DNA of 64,000 nucleotides from Tragulus kanchil (lineage: Eukaryota; Chordata; Mammalia; Artiodactyla; Tragulidae). The position numbers and the translations under genes are program-made. Every line of letters starts with the position of its first letter. Within the stretch, counting starts at the first letter, position 1. Below are positions 34,490 to 45,768 of this stretch, piece by piece. Under the pieces are notes generated by a model that was not told the origin of the DNA, ran no database searches, and saw nothing but the letters and a program-made list of their open reading frames with translations. The stretch spans positions 34,482,874 through 34,546,873 of the forward strand of contig JAIOJX010000003.1 of assembly GCA_022376925.1 (NCBI GenBank). Reading direction: 5' to 3'.

Positions 34490-34928
34490 TAATTAAAAAA
34501 TAGTTCAAGAAGATAGTGACTTCATCTTGTCATAGTCTCCTGTCCTCTTGCTTGCTTGCTGTCCTGAAGCCAGCTGCCACGAGAGCCACTCTGTGGAGAG
34601 GCCCATTTGGCAAGGAATTTATGGAACCCTTTCGCCAACAGTCAGGGAGGAACTGAGGCTCCCAGTGCAACACGATGGAGGCCCTGAGTCCTGTCGGCCA
34701 GAACTGAAATGACTTTGCAATTTTATCCTCCCCCTAGTTGAGCCTTGAAATGAAGCCACAGCCATGAATACAATATCTCAGTTGTTGCCTTGTGAGAGAA
34801 CTTAAGACAGGTGCGCCCAACTAAGATGCAAAAAGACTCTTAACCCACACAAACCGTGAGATAATAAATGCTTGCCATTTTTAGCCAGTTGTTTTGGGGG
34901 TGATTTGTTACAGTAGATAGCTAATACA
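34490..34928 (+). mobile_element. MLT1-like MaLR LTR
   Basis: The sense 3' half is characteristic: 'gagataataaatgcttgcc', 'agccagttgttttgggggtg', 'gtagatagctaatacagg'. Upstream 'gaagccagctgccacgagag' and 'tcagggaggaactgaggctc' are also typical. Ancient solo LTR with no internal region. Confidence 0.75.
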
Positions 34929-35526
34929 GGTGGATCATAAAAAGAAGATACCTAGACATGAGGAAGGCAAACCTCTTGATTATGTAACTAGGTCTCAGAG
35001 TTAAAAACAAAACTATGAGACCCCTTAGCATTGTATCAGAAGTTTCAGATCAGAGCACAGTTTAGGGGACAGATCATTACTCAGGACTTAACTCACCGCT
35101 AATTGACTCAGCCTTCCAGAATGTGTAGACACATTCTGCATCTGCCTTACCAACCATGGTCATCGTCATTCCACTCCCCTCTGGTCTCCTGGCTCCTCTC
35201 TTCTCTTCACTGTCTTTACTGGTAACCAACAATGCTGATACTGCCAAATTCAGCGATCATGCTTTGGCCCTTTTCTTGTCTGACTCTTTTGGAAGCATTT
35301 GGCAGGAAACGTCTCCTCACCTGAGTTTTCTATTAGTTGGGCTCCTTGGTTTGCAGTAAGGTTGCCTCCCTCATTTTCCTTCTATTAATAGTAATGAGAT
35401 GAGTTAGGCAACTTCTTACCTGGCCCCCAGGGATCCCACCTTCTGGAATCCACACCATCTGATATGCCCTCTCTTTGAGAGTGTGCTGGACCTAGTGGTT
35501 TGTTTCTGATGAATAGATATGTCTGT

Positions 35527-35965
35527 TAATTAAAAAATAGTTCAAGAAGATAGTGACTTCATCTTGTCATAGTCTCCTGTCCTCTTGCTTGCTTGCTGTC
35601 CTGAAGCCAGCTGCCACGAGAGCCACTCTGTGGAGAGGCCCATTTGGCAAGGAATTTATGGAACCCTTTCGCCAACAGTCAGGGAGGAACTGAGGCTCCC
35701 AGTGCAACACGATGGAGGCCCTGAGTCCTGTCGGCCAGAACTGAAATGACTTTGCAATTTTATCCTCCCCCTAGTTGAGCCTTGAAATGAAGCCACAGCC
35801 ATGAATACAATATCTCAGTTGTTGCCTTGTGAGAGAACTTAAGACAGGTGCGCCCAACTAAGATGCAAAAAGACTCTTAACCCACACAAACCGTGAGATA
35901 ATAAATGCTTGCCATTTTTAGCCAGTTGTTTTGGGGGTGATTTGTTACAGTAGATAGCTAATACA
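35527..35965 (+). mobile_element. MLT1-like LTR (second copy in duplication 11)
   Basis: Repeat of 34490-34928 at +1,037 bp. Confidence 0.75.
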
Positions 35966-36152
35966 GGTGGATCATAAAAAGAAGATACCTAGACATGAGG
36001 AAGGCAAACCTCTTGATTATGTAACTAGGTCTCAGAGTTAAAAACAAAACTATGAGACCCCTTAGCATTGTATCAGAAGTTTCAGATCAGAGCACAGTTT
36101 AGGGGACAGATCATTACTCAGGACTTAACTCACCGCTAATTGACTCAGCCTT

Positions 36153-37400
36153 ATAATTGCCCCATTCATACTTATTCCATTAAAGCTTCTAATATTGTTA
36201 TTTCTCAGTTTACTCCTACTTCTCTGGTGCTCAATATTAAATGATTCTTTCTCTACCTGCTAGTGAAACCTTAGTTCCCTAGGCCTTTGTTCTCAGGCTT
36301 ATGTTCTTTTTTTCCTGAACATTTTGCTTTTCAATGATTTTATCCAAATCCGTGGTAGATTTCCCCATCTATTCCCACAGCCTGAGCCAGTGTGTTGATG
36401 ACTTTTATTCAACTGCTTGCCTGGCTTTTCTGTCTGAGCATCTCACAGGTACACTCAACAGGCCTGAACCTGAGTTTTCTGCCTCACAGCCCACCAACAT
36501 GCCTCTCCTGCATTCACCTTAACTTGGCATCCTTAGCCTCTCAAATGAAAACACTGGCAGGGCCTTCTCATCAGGCACCTTGACACATTCGATCAGTTAC
36601 CAAGGTCTGTTGCTGCTTTTCCCTAAGTAGTTCTCATATTTTCCCCTCATCACCACTACCACCATAGACATCTAAATTCTGGGCCTCCTGACGTCTCTTT
36701 TAGATGATAGTGACTCTCAGTGCAGTTCTCAGAACATTATTTCTTACAGTACAAAAGTTATCTCATTATTTCCTGGTATAAACTCATTTCATAATACTTG
36801 ACAGATTAGGGTTAAATTTGAAGCATTAAAAAATAACCAATTTCTAGGACTCTGCCTATTTATTGAATCCTTCATCTCCTGACTACATGCTAGGAATATT
36901 CCCTGCAAGACATTAATAAATCGGCCATATCAAAAGAATTCTGTGATCAAACGTGATCTAGTCTTGTCCATCCTCCACACCCCAACCATGAATTTGATTT
37001 AGATTTACATTAGCACTTACATTAGCATTTTTCTGCAATCCCTCCAAATCTTTTAGGTCATATTATTAGAGTCCTTCTACATTGAACTTAACGATAATAA
37101 TCAATTTACTTGATTGTCTATTTATTAGAAAATAAATACATGAAGACAGAATTTAGTTTTCTTTATGACTTCAGAGCCTAGTGATGTGCCCAATAACTTA
37201 TTTTAAGTGAATGTATAGATATGCTAGATGCTGAAGTGAACACACACTAATTCTTCCTATTAAAGAGTCACATTGAAGCAAACACATTTTATAAATATAG
37301 TTCCAAGTTAGATATCTGTTATTTGTATGTTGCAAGAGTCTGAGATAGGGAGAGACATATTTCGGTGGAGCTGAGGTGAGTTCAAGACACTAGTCAATAT
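36153..37400. other. Unassigned AT-rich sequence
   Basis: No confident repeat or gene. 36480-36900 has weak resemblance to old LINE/MER sequence. Part of it is repeated by duplication 12. Confidence 0.3.
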
Positions 37401-37404
37401 CTAA

Positions 37405-37530
37405 GTGAAAGTGTTAGCTCAGTCATGTCTGACTCTGCAACCCCATGGGCTGTAACCTGCCAGGCTCCTCTGTCTATGGAATTCTCCAGGCAAGAATACT
37501 GGAGTGGCTTGTCATTTCCTTCTCCAGGTC
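37405..37530 (-). mobile_element. Truncated Bov-A SINE
   Basis: Reverse-strand: 'gctcagtcatgtctgactct', 'ctgtctatggaattctccag', 'aagaatactggagtggcttg', ending 'tccttctccaggtctgg' without the tRNA-like head. Confidence 0.88.
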
Positions 37531-38593
37531 TGGTAAGAAATGATGATTCACAAGGCCATCTCTTTGAAAGAGTCATTCTTTTATACTCCTACCATATGAG
37601 AATTTGCTCTCAATTTAAAGGAGTAGCTTTTACAATTTCACATTTTTCTTCCAAGAACCTGAGTTTTCTGCCTCACAGCCCACCAACATGCCTCTCCTGC
37701 ATTCACCTTAACTTGGCATCCTTAGCCTCTCAAATGAAAACACTGGCAGGGCCTTCTCATCAGGCACCTTGACACATTCGATCAGTTACCAAGGTCTGTT
37801 GCTGCTTTTCCCTAAGTAGTTCTCATATTTTCCCCTCATCACCACTACCACCATAGACATCTAAATTCTGGGCCTCCTGACGTCTCTTTTAGATGATAGT
37901 GACTCTCAGTGCAGTTCTCAGAACATTATTTCTTACAGTACAAAAGTTATCTCATTATTTCCTGGTATAAACTCATTTCATAATACTTGACAGATTAGGG
38001 TTAAATTTGAAGCATTAAAAAATAACCAATTTCTAGGACTCTGCCTATTTATTGAATCCTTCATCTCCTGACTACATGCTAGGAATATTCCCTGCAAGAC
38101 ATTAATAAATCGGCCATATCAAAAGAATTCTGTGATCAAACGTGATCTAGTCTTGTCCATCCTCCACACCCCAACCATGAATTTGATTTAGATTTACATT
38201 AGCACTTACATTAGCATTTTTCTGCAATCCCTCCAAATCTTTTAGGTCATATTATTAGAGTCCTTCTACATTGAACTTAACGATAATAATCAATTTACTT
38301 GATTGTCTATTTATTAGAAAATAAATACATGAAGACAGAATTTAGTTTTCTTTATGACTTCAGAGCCTAGTGATGTGCCCAATAACTTATTTTAAGTGAA
38401 TGTATAGATATGCTAGATGCTGAAGTGAACACACACTAATTCTTCCTATTAAAGAGTCACATTGAAGCAAACACATTTTATAAATATAGTTCCAAGTTAG
38501 ATATCTGTTATTTGTATGTTGCAAGAGTCTGAGATAGGGAGAGACATATTTCGGTGGAGCTGAGGTGAGTTCAAGACACTAGTCAATATCTAA

Positions 38594-38719
38594 GTGAAAG
38601 TGTTAGCTCAGTCATGTCTGACTCTGCAACCCCATGGGCTGTAACCTGCCAGGCTCCTCTGTCTATGGAATTCTCCAGGCAAGAATACTGGAGTGGCTTG
38701 TCATTTCCTTCTCCAGGTC
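38594..38719 (-). mobile_element. Truncated Bov-A (second copy in duplication 12)
   Basis: Repeat of 37405-37530 at +1,189 bp. Confidence 0.88.
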
Positions 38720-38840
38720 TGGTAAGAAATGATGATTCACAAGGCCATCTCTTTGAAAGAGTCATTCTTTTATACTCCTACCATATGAGAATTTGCTCTC
38801 AATTTAAAGGAGTAGCTTTTACAATTTCACATTTTTTCTT

Positions 38841-39793
38841 CACAAACGTTTTCATAAATTTTCCACGTCTAATCATTTGGTGAGAAAAACTCTGCAGTCT
38901 GAGAAAGACTTGGTGGCAGAACTTGTTAACAACATGAAGGACTGCTTTGTAAGATAATGAATTCCCCATCACTAGAGCTACTCAGACAGAAGCTGGGTAA
39001 CCCACTTCAGGGATAGGTTTTAGAAGGCGTCTCCACACTGGATGGAAGGAGACTTAATCTTGCATAAGGTCAGTACCAAATATGAATTCTATTATTCTAT
39101 CAGTTTTATTGTCTAATAGTTAACAATGAAATTTACCTTTCTCAGATCTCAGTGAAAGATATACAGTGCATATAGTCATTTTACTCTTTAAAGCCTACAT
39201 TTCTCAGGCTTCCTATCATATAGTACAGAATATACTCATAATTTCCTTTTATCTGTACATTAAATTTCTCAAAATTCATTGACTTTTTTTTCTTCCACCT
39301 CTGACCCTCTTTACTGATTAAAATTAATTTCAGTTCATTGTACAGTACGTATATGTATGTGAATGCACAGGAGAGATGGAGAGAAAGAGAACAGTTCTAG
39401 TCTCTATGGTGTTGAATGTCAAGAGAGATTTATTTTTATTCCTCCCAAACACTTGGTCAAAAGGATTATATTTGCTGCAGATTACGAGGGTTAACAAGGG
39501 ACTTGAATTTTGAAGAACCATTCATCTTGAAGTAGCAAGTGCCCTGTCTCCTATAAGTGGAATGTCATGTTATTTTTAGATGAGGCTTTTGCCAAGAGGA
39601 TCCAGGGCACAGTGGACAATGTTCCGTGTGATTAGTGACCTTATTTGAATGTGTGAATGGCTGTAGTTCCTTAACATTGTTTGCAATAAGTCTGCGGCAA
39701 GCCTATTTCCTTAGTGAGGGTGCATTATTTAGATCATAAATTTAAAAGAGAAAGGGGAAAAAAGTCTTGCAAATAATGCAACCTTGTTTACTA
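38841..39793. other. Unassigned sequence
   Basis: No gene or repeat recognised up to the retroviral LTR. From 39153 on it is also part of duplication 13. Confidence 0.35.
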
Positions 39794-40233
39794 ATAACAG
39801 AACAGGGTAGTTTGAGATGAGAGATCTACTAGAGTCAAGTAGAACCTCAAGGTCCTGATAGGGACAGAGTAGAAGAGGTAGGTGGTTGTAGAGCCCTAGT
39901 AGGGGATGGTAGGTAGAAGGGAGACACCTGAGAAAGGTTGGGAGGTCAGTGAGTTGACGATCTTGACTGGGTATAAACAGCTGATTAAGGAGGAGCTGGC
40001 GAAGAAGCAACCAATGATGTATGTCCTGCATCTGCGTCTACTTGAGGGGGGCGGTCTTCTACCATCCTATATATTTTGCTGCCCACTCAACTAAGGGAGA
40101 GCAGAGCAGAGCTTTCCTGCCTGCCTGCTTGCACCTCTTACAAGTATCCTATCCTAATAAATCCTCTTCTTGTCTATCACTCTGCCTCTCGCTGAATTCC
40201 TTCTGCATTGAGGCACGAAGAACCTGAGCCTCA
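39794..40233 (+). mobile_element. Endogenous retrovirus LTR (left copy)
   Basis: The LTR layout is visible: CCAAT-type 'gcaaccaatgatg' near 40007, a TATA-like 'cctatatattttgctg' near 40066, a poly(A) signal 'cctaataaatcc' near 40154, and a U5 with 'tgaattccttctgcattgag' ending 'gagcctca' at 40233. This pattern is typical of gamma/ERV1-type LTRs. The left edge is estimated. No gag, pol or env frame lies beside it. Confidence 0.75.
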
Positions 40234-40903
40234 GTGGGTGAGTTATTGCTATTTCATGTTCCTGAAAGATATACAGTGCATATAGTCATTTTACTCTTTA
40301 AAGCCTACATTTCTCAGGCTTCCTATCATATAGTACAGAATATACTCATAATTTCCTTTTATCTGTACATTAAATTTCTCAAAATTCATTGACTTTTTTT
40401 TCTTCCACCTCTGACCCTCTTTACTGATTAAAATTAATTTCAGTTCATTGTACAGTACGTATATGTATGTGAATGCACAGGAGAGATGGAGAGAAAGAGA
40501 ACAGTTCTAGTCTCTATGGTGTTGAATGTCAAGAGAGATTTATTTTTATTCCTCCCAAACACTTGGTCAAAAGGATTATATTTGCTGCAGATTACGAGGG
40601 TTAACAAGGGACTTGAATTTTGAAGAACCATTCATCTTGAAGTAGCAAGTGCCCTGTCTCCTATAAGTGGAATGTCATGTTATTTTTAGATGAGGCTTTT
40701 GCCAAGAGGATCCAGGGCACAGTGGACAATGTTCCGTGTGATTAGTGACCTTATTTGAATGTGTGAATGGCTGTAGTTCCTTAACATTGTTTGCAATAAG
40801 TCTGCGGCAAGCCTATTTCCTTAGTGAGGGTGCATTATTTAGATCATAAATTTAAAAGAGAAAGGGGAAAAAAGTCTTGCAAATAATGCAACCTTGTTTA
40901 CTA

Positions 40904-41343
40904 ATAACAGAACAGGGTAGTTTGAGATGAGAGATCTACTAGAGTCAAGTAGAACCTCAAGGTCCTGATAGGGACAGAGTAGAAGAGGTAGGTGGTTGTA
41001 GAGCCCTAGTAGGGGATGGTAGGTAGAAGGGAGACACCTGAGAAAGGTTGGGAGGTCAGTGAGTTGACGATCTTGACTGGGTATAAACAGCTGATTAAGG
41101 AGGAGCTGGCGAAGAAGCAACCAATGATGTATGTCCTGCATCTGCGTCTACTTGAGGGGGGCGGTCTTCTACCATCCTATATATTTTGCTGCCCACTCAA
41201 CTAAGGGAGAGCAGAGCAGAGCTTTCCTGCCTGCCTGCTTGCACCTCTTACAAGTATCCTATCCTAATAAATCCTCTTCTTGTCTATCACTCTGCCTCTC
41301 GCTGAATTCCTTCTGCATTGAGGCACGAAGAACCTGAGCCTCA
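40904..41343 (+). mobile_element. Endogenous retrovirus LTR (right copy, with leader)
   Basis: Repeat of 39794-40233 at +1,110 bp. Here the LTR end 'cctca' (41343) is followed after one base by 'tggg' at 41345, the usual place for a primer-binding site, so this copy has the authentic 3' flank. The two LTRs should not be read as a provirus: the whole pair lies inside a duplication and there is no internal region between them. Confidence 0.75.
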
Positions 41344-41344
41344 G

Positions 41345-41362
41345 TGGGTCCAGACGTTGGGT
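41345..41362 (+). other. Possible retroviral primer-binding site
   Basis: It begins TGG one base after the LTR terminus, as primer-binding sites do. I cannot match the 18 bases to a specific tRNA 3' end from memory. Position only. Confidence 0.35.
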
Positions 41363-41370
41363 GAGTGCTG

Positions 41371-41502
41371 GATTAAGTCCTGGCCCTGTGGGTTCGAGTC
41401 CCAGACAGGGTTTTGGCCGGGATTGAGTCCTGACTACATGGGTTCAAGTCCCAAGCAGGGTTCGATCAGGTCTGGGCCCTGGGTTTAAGTCTCAAATCAA
41501 GG
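41371..41502 (+). repeat. Three diverged leader repeats with tRNA T-arm-like cores
   Basis: Units at 41371-41420, 41421-41463 and 41464-41502 each start 'gatt/gatc' and hold a core of the form 'gggttcgagtccc', 'gggttcaagtccc' or 'gggtttaagtctc'. In unit 1 the core is enclosed by 'ccctgt' and 'acaggg', which are perfect complements, giving a nested hairpin. The T-loop consensus GGTTCGA is obvious, but there is no acceptor stem, D-arm or anticodon arm, so this is not a tRNA gene. Confidence 0.7.
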
Positions 41503-42120
41503 TAAAACCCTTTCAGTCCTACTTTTCTAAACCAAGATTACATAAAGGATTCTTACTGACAATCTATGTTGCCACAGCTCCTAAATCCAGATCTGTTCAT
41601 CCCAAAGTCAGAGTCCAAAACCAGTCATTGAAGCAGATCACCCCCCAACACCAACAGACCCAGGATTAAAAAAAGAGATGCAGAGTGGTCCACATTTTCT
41701 GAACATGACACAGAGTCAGGGTTCATTCTTTTGTTCAATGAATGCATAATCTGCAATTCAGGATCCCAGCTCTTCTGAAACCAGGAAACAGCAAGACAGG
41801 TTACTCCCAAGAGGAATTTTCATCAGTTTTCAAATATTAGGCATTAACATAAGCGTCTTCCCTTGGGAATCATTTCAAAGAGAAAGTGCATTTGAAATCC
41901 TTTGAGGTTTGGTTATATCTAATCAACATATTATACAAAAGCAAATCACATTTCATAGACTGGCAATCACCGGGAAAGGGTGGCTAGAACTCATTTAATT
42001 CATTCATTAGACGCGTCTCTTTTTTAAAAAAATGAAGCCAGTTATGATTGTAGAAATCTCAGAAACAACCACGGTAAATAGTGTTAGAAAATATTTCCTG
42101 TGCTGCTCTGCTCTGGAATT
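41503..42120. other. Unassigned sequence
   Basis: No retroviral frame or repeat recognised downstream of the leader. From 41615 it is part of duplication 14. Confidence 0.4.
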
Positions 42121-42510
42121 TTAGTCCTCTCCCTTGCTTTCATTCAAGTGGTTCAACCACAAGGAAAAGACAGTGCAGACCATTAACCACAGGAGAACAC
42201 TGGCCCGGAATGTGATGCCATGGTTGTCGTGAAGACCCTTGGTGGAGAAGAGTATCTGGACAGGACAGCGTGACACCACATGTAACCCGTCGGAATTGGT
42301 GGTTCTGATGTCTCTTCTCTTGGTCATGCTGGAGGCTTTTGTGACACCAGCAGCCACGACTGTGGGGTAATTACATGTCGTTATATAAAACAGTCTAGTG
42401 CCAGCCCAGCACATTGCCTGAAAGGACTGGTTGCATTCCTTGTTAAATGTTTTGTCAAGCTGACCATGCCCTTTATTTATCTCTAACACAACATGCTTAT
42501 TCTGCCCCAT
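42121..42510 (-). other. Unassigned 129-codon open frame
   Basis: The longest open frame not explained by a repeat. The conceptual product has several Cys in its N-terminal half and a hydrophobic stretch near the C end (around residues 104-120, 'SVLLWLMVCTVFSLWL') followed by a short acidic tail. An in-frame stop lies four codons upstream of the Met, and no splice-compatible extension is evident ('tttgcag' lies upstream, but reading through it meets that stop). I recognise no family. Chance is the default. Confidence 0.15.
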
Positions 42511-43204
42511 CCACTGTATTCACCCTGCAAATTTATGAGACTCTATTAATCTTCTGCCCTGCTGACTATCTCTGTTGCAAAGTGTCAGCAGACTTTTGTA
42601 CCTGCTAATGTACAAAGGCCTTCTATGAGTAATATCAGCATTTTGCCTTTTAATTGCACATATAATTTTTAGGTCTTACAGCTAATAAGGGAATTGAGAC
42701 CAAAACCAGTCATTGAAGCAGATCACCCCCCAACACCAACAGACCCAGGATTAAAAAAAGAGATGCAGAGTGGTCCACATTTTCTGAACATGACACAGAG
42801 TCAGGGTTCATTCTTTTGTTCAATGAATGCATAATCTGCAATTCAGGATCCCAGCTCTTCTGAAACCAGGAAACAGCAAGACAGGTTACTCCCAAGAGGA
42901 ATTTTCATCAGTTTTCAAATATTAGGCATTAACATAAGCGTCTTCCCTTGGGAATCATTTCAAAGAGAAAGTGCATTTGAAATCCTTTGAGGTTTGGTTA
43001 TATCTAATCAACATATTATACAAAAGCAAATCACATTTCATAGACTGGCAATCACCGGGAAAGGGTGGCTAGAACTCATTTAATTCATTCATTAGCGCGT
43101 CTCTTTTTAAAAAAAATGAAGCCAGTTATGATTGTAGAAATCTCAGAAACAACCACGGTAAATAGTGTTAGAAAATATTTCCTGTGCTGCTCTGCTCTGG
43201 AATT

Positions 43205-43594
43205 TTAGTCCTCTCCCTTGCTTTCATTCAAGTGGTTCAACCACAAGGAAAAGACAGTGCAGACCATTAACCACAGGAGAACACTGGCCCGGAATGTGAT
43301 GCCATGGTTGTCGTGAAGACCCTTGGTGGAGAAGAGTATCTGGACAGGACAGCGTGACACCACATGTAACCCGTCGGAATTGGTGGTTCTGATGTCTCTT
43401 CTCTTGGTCATGCTGGAGGCTTTTGTGACACCAGCAGCCACGACTGTGGGGTAATTACATGTCGTTATATAAAACAGTCTAGTGCCAGCCCAGCACATTG
43501 CCTGAAAGGACTGGTTGCATTCCTTGTTAAATGTTTTGTCAAGCTGACCATGCCCTTTATTTATCTCTAACACAACATGCTTATTCTGCCCCAT
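43205..43594 (-). other. Unassigned 129-codon frame (second copy in duplication 14)
   Basis: Identical conceptual product to 42121-42510, because it is the same DNA repeated at +1,084 to 1,085 bp. The identity says nothing about selection. Confidence 0.15.
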
Positions 43595-44054
43595 CCACTG
43601 TATTCACCCTGCAAATTTATGAGACTCTATTAATCTTCTGCCCTGCTGACTATCTCTGTTGCAAAGTGTCAGCAGACTTTTGTACCTTGCTAATGTACAA
43701 AGGCCTTCTATGAGTAATATCAGCATTTTGCCTTTTAATTGCACATATAATTTTTAGGTCTTACAGCTAATAAGGGAATTGAGACCACAGTTCATCACTG
43801 TCTCGAATGGTACTCCAGGGGTGTGGGGACTGGGAAAGCTGAGAGAAGAATATAGCTGTTCTGATTTCAAGCAATAGTTTCTCTCATTATAATGGTGCCA
43901 TCTCCACTATGCTGTTAAGGGTCTGTCACTTTTGCCATTATACACCCTACTTTTCTGGGACTTTATAACTCCTCAGTACAAATGTATTCTTCTTTGAACA
44001 GTTTTTGTGTTAGATCTTAGTTCATCACTATTTGGCGGGGGGAGGGGAGGTGTC

Positions 44055-44250
44055 TTTCCTATTGGCTTAGATGGCAACACAGGAGACCTGGGTTTGATCC
44101 CTGGGCTGGGATGATCCCCCGAAGAAGAGAATGGCTACCCACTCCAGTGTTCTTGCCTGAAGAATTCCATGGACAGAGGAACCTGACGGGCTATAGTCCG
44201 TAGGGTTGCAAGGAGTCAGACACGATTGAGCAACTAACACTTTCACACTT
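44055..44250 (+). mobile_element. Bov-tA SINE
   Basis: Sense copy: a degenerate head, 'ggagacctgggtttgatccc', 'ccactccagtgttcttgcct', 'ggacagaggaacctgacggg', ending 'gagcaactaacac'. Moderately diverged. Confidence 0.9.
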
Positions 44251-45152
44251 TCACACATTAGTACTTTTACCATCCTGCTTATCAATTCCCACAGAAATCA
44301 GTTGTGTGATATTTAAAATCAAAGAAGCCAACATGATCACTTGGCCAAACTCTTGAACTCCTAAGGCTTTCAAATGGGTGCCCTTTTGCTAGTCCTTCAA
44401 CTGACCTTTTCTTTATTGGATTTTTTTTTTTAATAGAGTTAGTTTTAAGTACTTTCAAGGAAAAAAATGTTAAAATAAATGGGGGATTAGTGTTTGCAAT
44501 GTGGGCATTTTGCTTTCACATTAATAGCCTTTCACAAACATTTTTACTATGCCTGAAAAATGTGCATTATTGATGAGTGTACTTCTTACTGTGCAAAAGC
44601 CATTAGGAAAGAAACGAAATGTCTGTGGCAGGAAGTAGGGGCATGGAGTGGTCTGGGGTGGGTGGTGTTTGTCATGTATTCCCACCTGCAATCCACTGTA
44701 TTCACCCTGCAAATTTATGAGACTCTATTAATCTTCTGCCCTGCTGACTATCTCTGTTGCAAAGTGTCAGCAGACTTTTGTACCTTGCTAATGTACAAAG
44801 GCCTTCTATGAGTAATATCAGCATTTTGCCTTTTAATTGCACATATAATTTTTAGGTCTTACAGCTAATAAGGGAATTGAGACCACAGTTCATCACTGTC
44901 TCGAATGGTACTCCAGGGGTGTGGGGACTGGGAAAGCTGAGAGAAGAATATAGCTGTTCTGATTTCAAGCAATAGTTTCTCTCATTATAATGGTGCCATC
45001 TCCACTATGCTGTTAAGGGTCTGTCACTTTTGCCATTATACACCCTACTTTTCTGGGACTTTATAACTCCTCAGTACAAATGTATTCTTCTTTGAACAGT
45101 TTTTGTGTTAGATCTTAGTTCATCACTATTTGGCGGGGGGAGGGGAGGTGTC

Positions 45153-45348
45153 TTTCCTATTGGCTTAGATGGCAACACAGGAGACCTGGGTTTGATCCCT
45201 GGGCTGGGATGATCCCCCGAAGAAGAGAATGGCTACCCACTCCAGTGTTCTTGCCTGAAGAATTCCATGGACAGAGGAACCTGACGGGCTATAGTCCGTA
45301 GGGTTGCAAGGAGTCAGACACGATTGAGCAACTAACACTTTCACACTT
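45153..45348 (+). mobile_element. Bov-tA SINE (second copy in duplication 15)
   Basis: Repeat of 44055-44250 at +1,098 bp. Confidence 0.9.
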
Positions 45349-45768
45349 TCACACATTAGTACTTTTACCATCCTGCTTATCAATTCCCACAGAAATCAGT
45401 TGTGTGATATTTAAAATCAAAGAAGCCAACATGATCACTTGGCCAAACTCTTGAACTCCTAAGGCTTTCAAATGGGTGCCCTTTTGCTAGTCCTTCAACT
45501 GACCTTTTCTTTATTGGATTTTTTTTTTTAATAGAGTTAGTTTTAAGTACTTTCAAGGAAAATTATGTTAAAATAAATGGGGGATTAGTGTTTGCAATGT
45601 GGGCATTTTGCTTTCACATTAATAGCCTTTCACAAACATTTTTACTATGCCTGAAAAATGTGCATTATTGATGAGTGTACTTCTTACTGTGCAAAAGCCA
45701 TTAGGAAAGAAACGAAATGTCTGTGGCAGGAAGTAGGGGCATGGAGTGGTCTGGGGTGGGTGGTGTTT

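Larger units (their letters stand above)
34071..36152. repeat. Direct tandem duplication 11 (34071-35107 / 35108-36152)
   Basis: Offset is 1,037 bp, the shortest of the long pairs, with no difference that I could see. The boundary shares the 8 bases 'tcagcctt' (35108-35115). The unassigned left part (34123-34490) has a 67-codon chance frame in both copies. Confidence 0.95.
36466..38840. repeat. Direct tandem duplication 12 (36466-37650 / 37655-38840)
   Basis: Offset is 1,189 bp, the longest pair. The T run before the end is one base longer in copy 2 ('cacatttttctt' versus 'cacattttttctt'). The joint 37651-37654 is 'ccaa'. Contains one truncated Bov-A. Confidence 0.95.
39153..41349. repeat. 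Direct tandem duplication 13 (39153-40239 / 40263-41349)
   Basis: Offset is exactly 1,110 bp and the copies look identical. The 23 bp joint 40240-40262 ends 'tcatgttcc' where the true flank of copy 1 has 'tcagatctcag', a plausible error-rich echo. Both copies end just past an LTR. Only copy 2 continues into retroviral leader sequence. Confidence 0.95.
41615..43786. repeat. Direct tandem duplication 14 (41615-42701 / 42700-43786)
   Basis: Offset is 1,085 bp. Differences include 'tagacgcgtctc' versus 'tagcgcgtctc', a shift in T/A run lengths beside it, and 'gtacctgct' versus 'gtaccttgct'. Copies share 'cc' at the boundary. The last ~190 bp recur again at 44691 through duplication 15. Confidence 0.95.
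43593..45768. repeat. Direct tandem duplication 15 (43593-44670 / 44691-45768)
   Basis: Offset is 1,098 bp. The 20 bp joint 44671-44690 reads 'gtcatgtattcccacctgca' where the true flank before copy 1 has 'acatgcttattctgcccc'. This is a recognisable but error-rich echo. One internal difference is 'ggaaaaaaatg' versus 'ggaaaattatg'. Confidence 0.95.

Noticed and set aside
36334..36583. Two overlapping 62-63 codon frames as a dual-frame gene
   Set aside because: Short, unrelated to any family I know, and partly repeated only because of duplication 12.
41371..41502. tRNA genes suggested by T-loop-like motifs
   Set aside because: Only T-arm-like hairpins are present, with no acceptor, D or anticodon arms.
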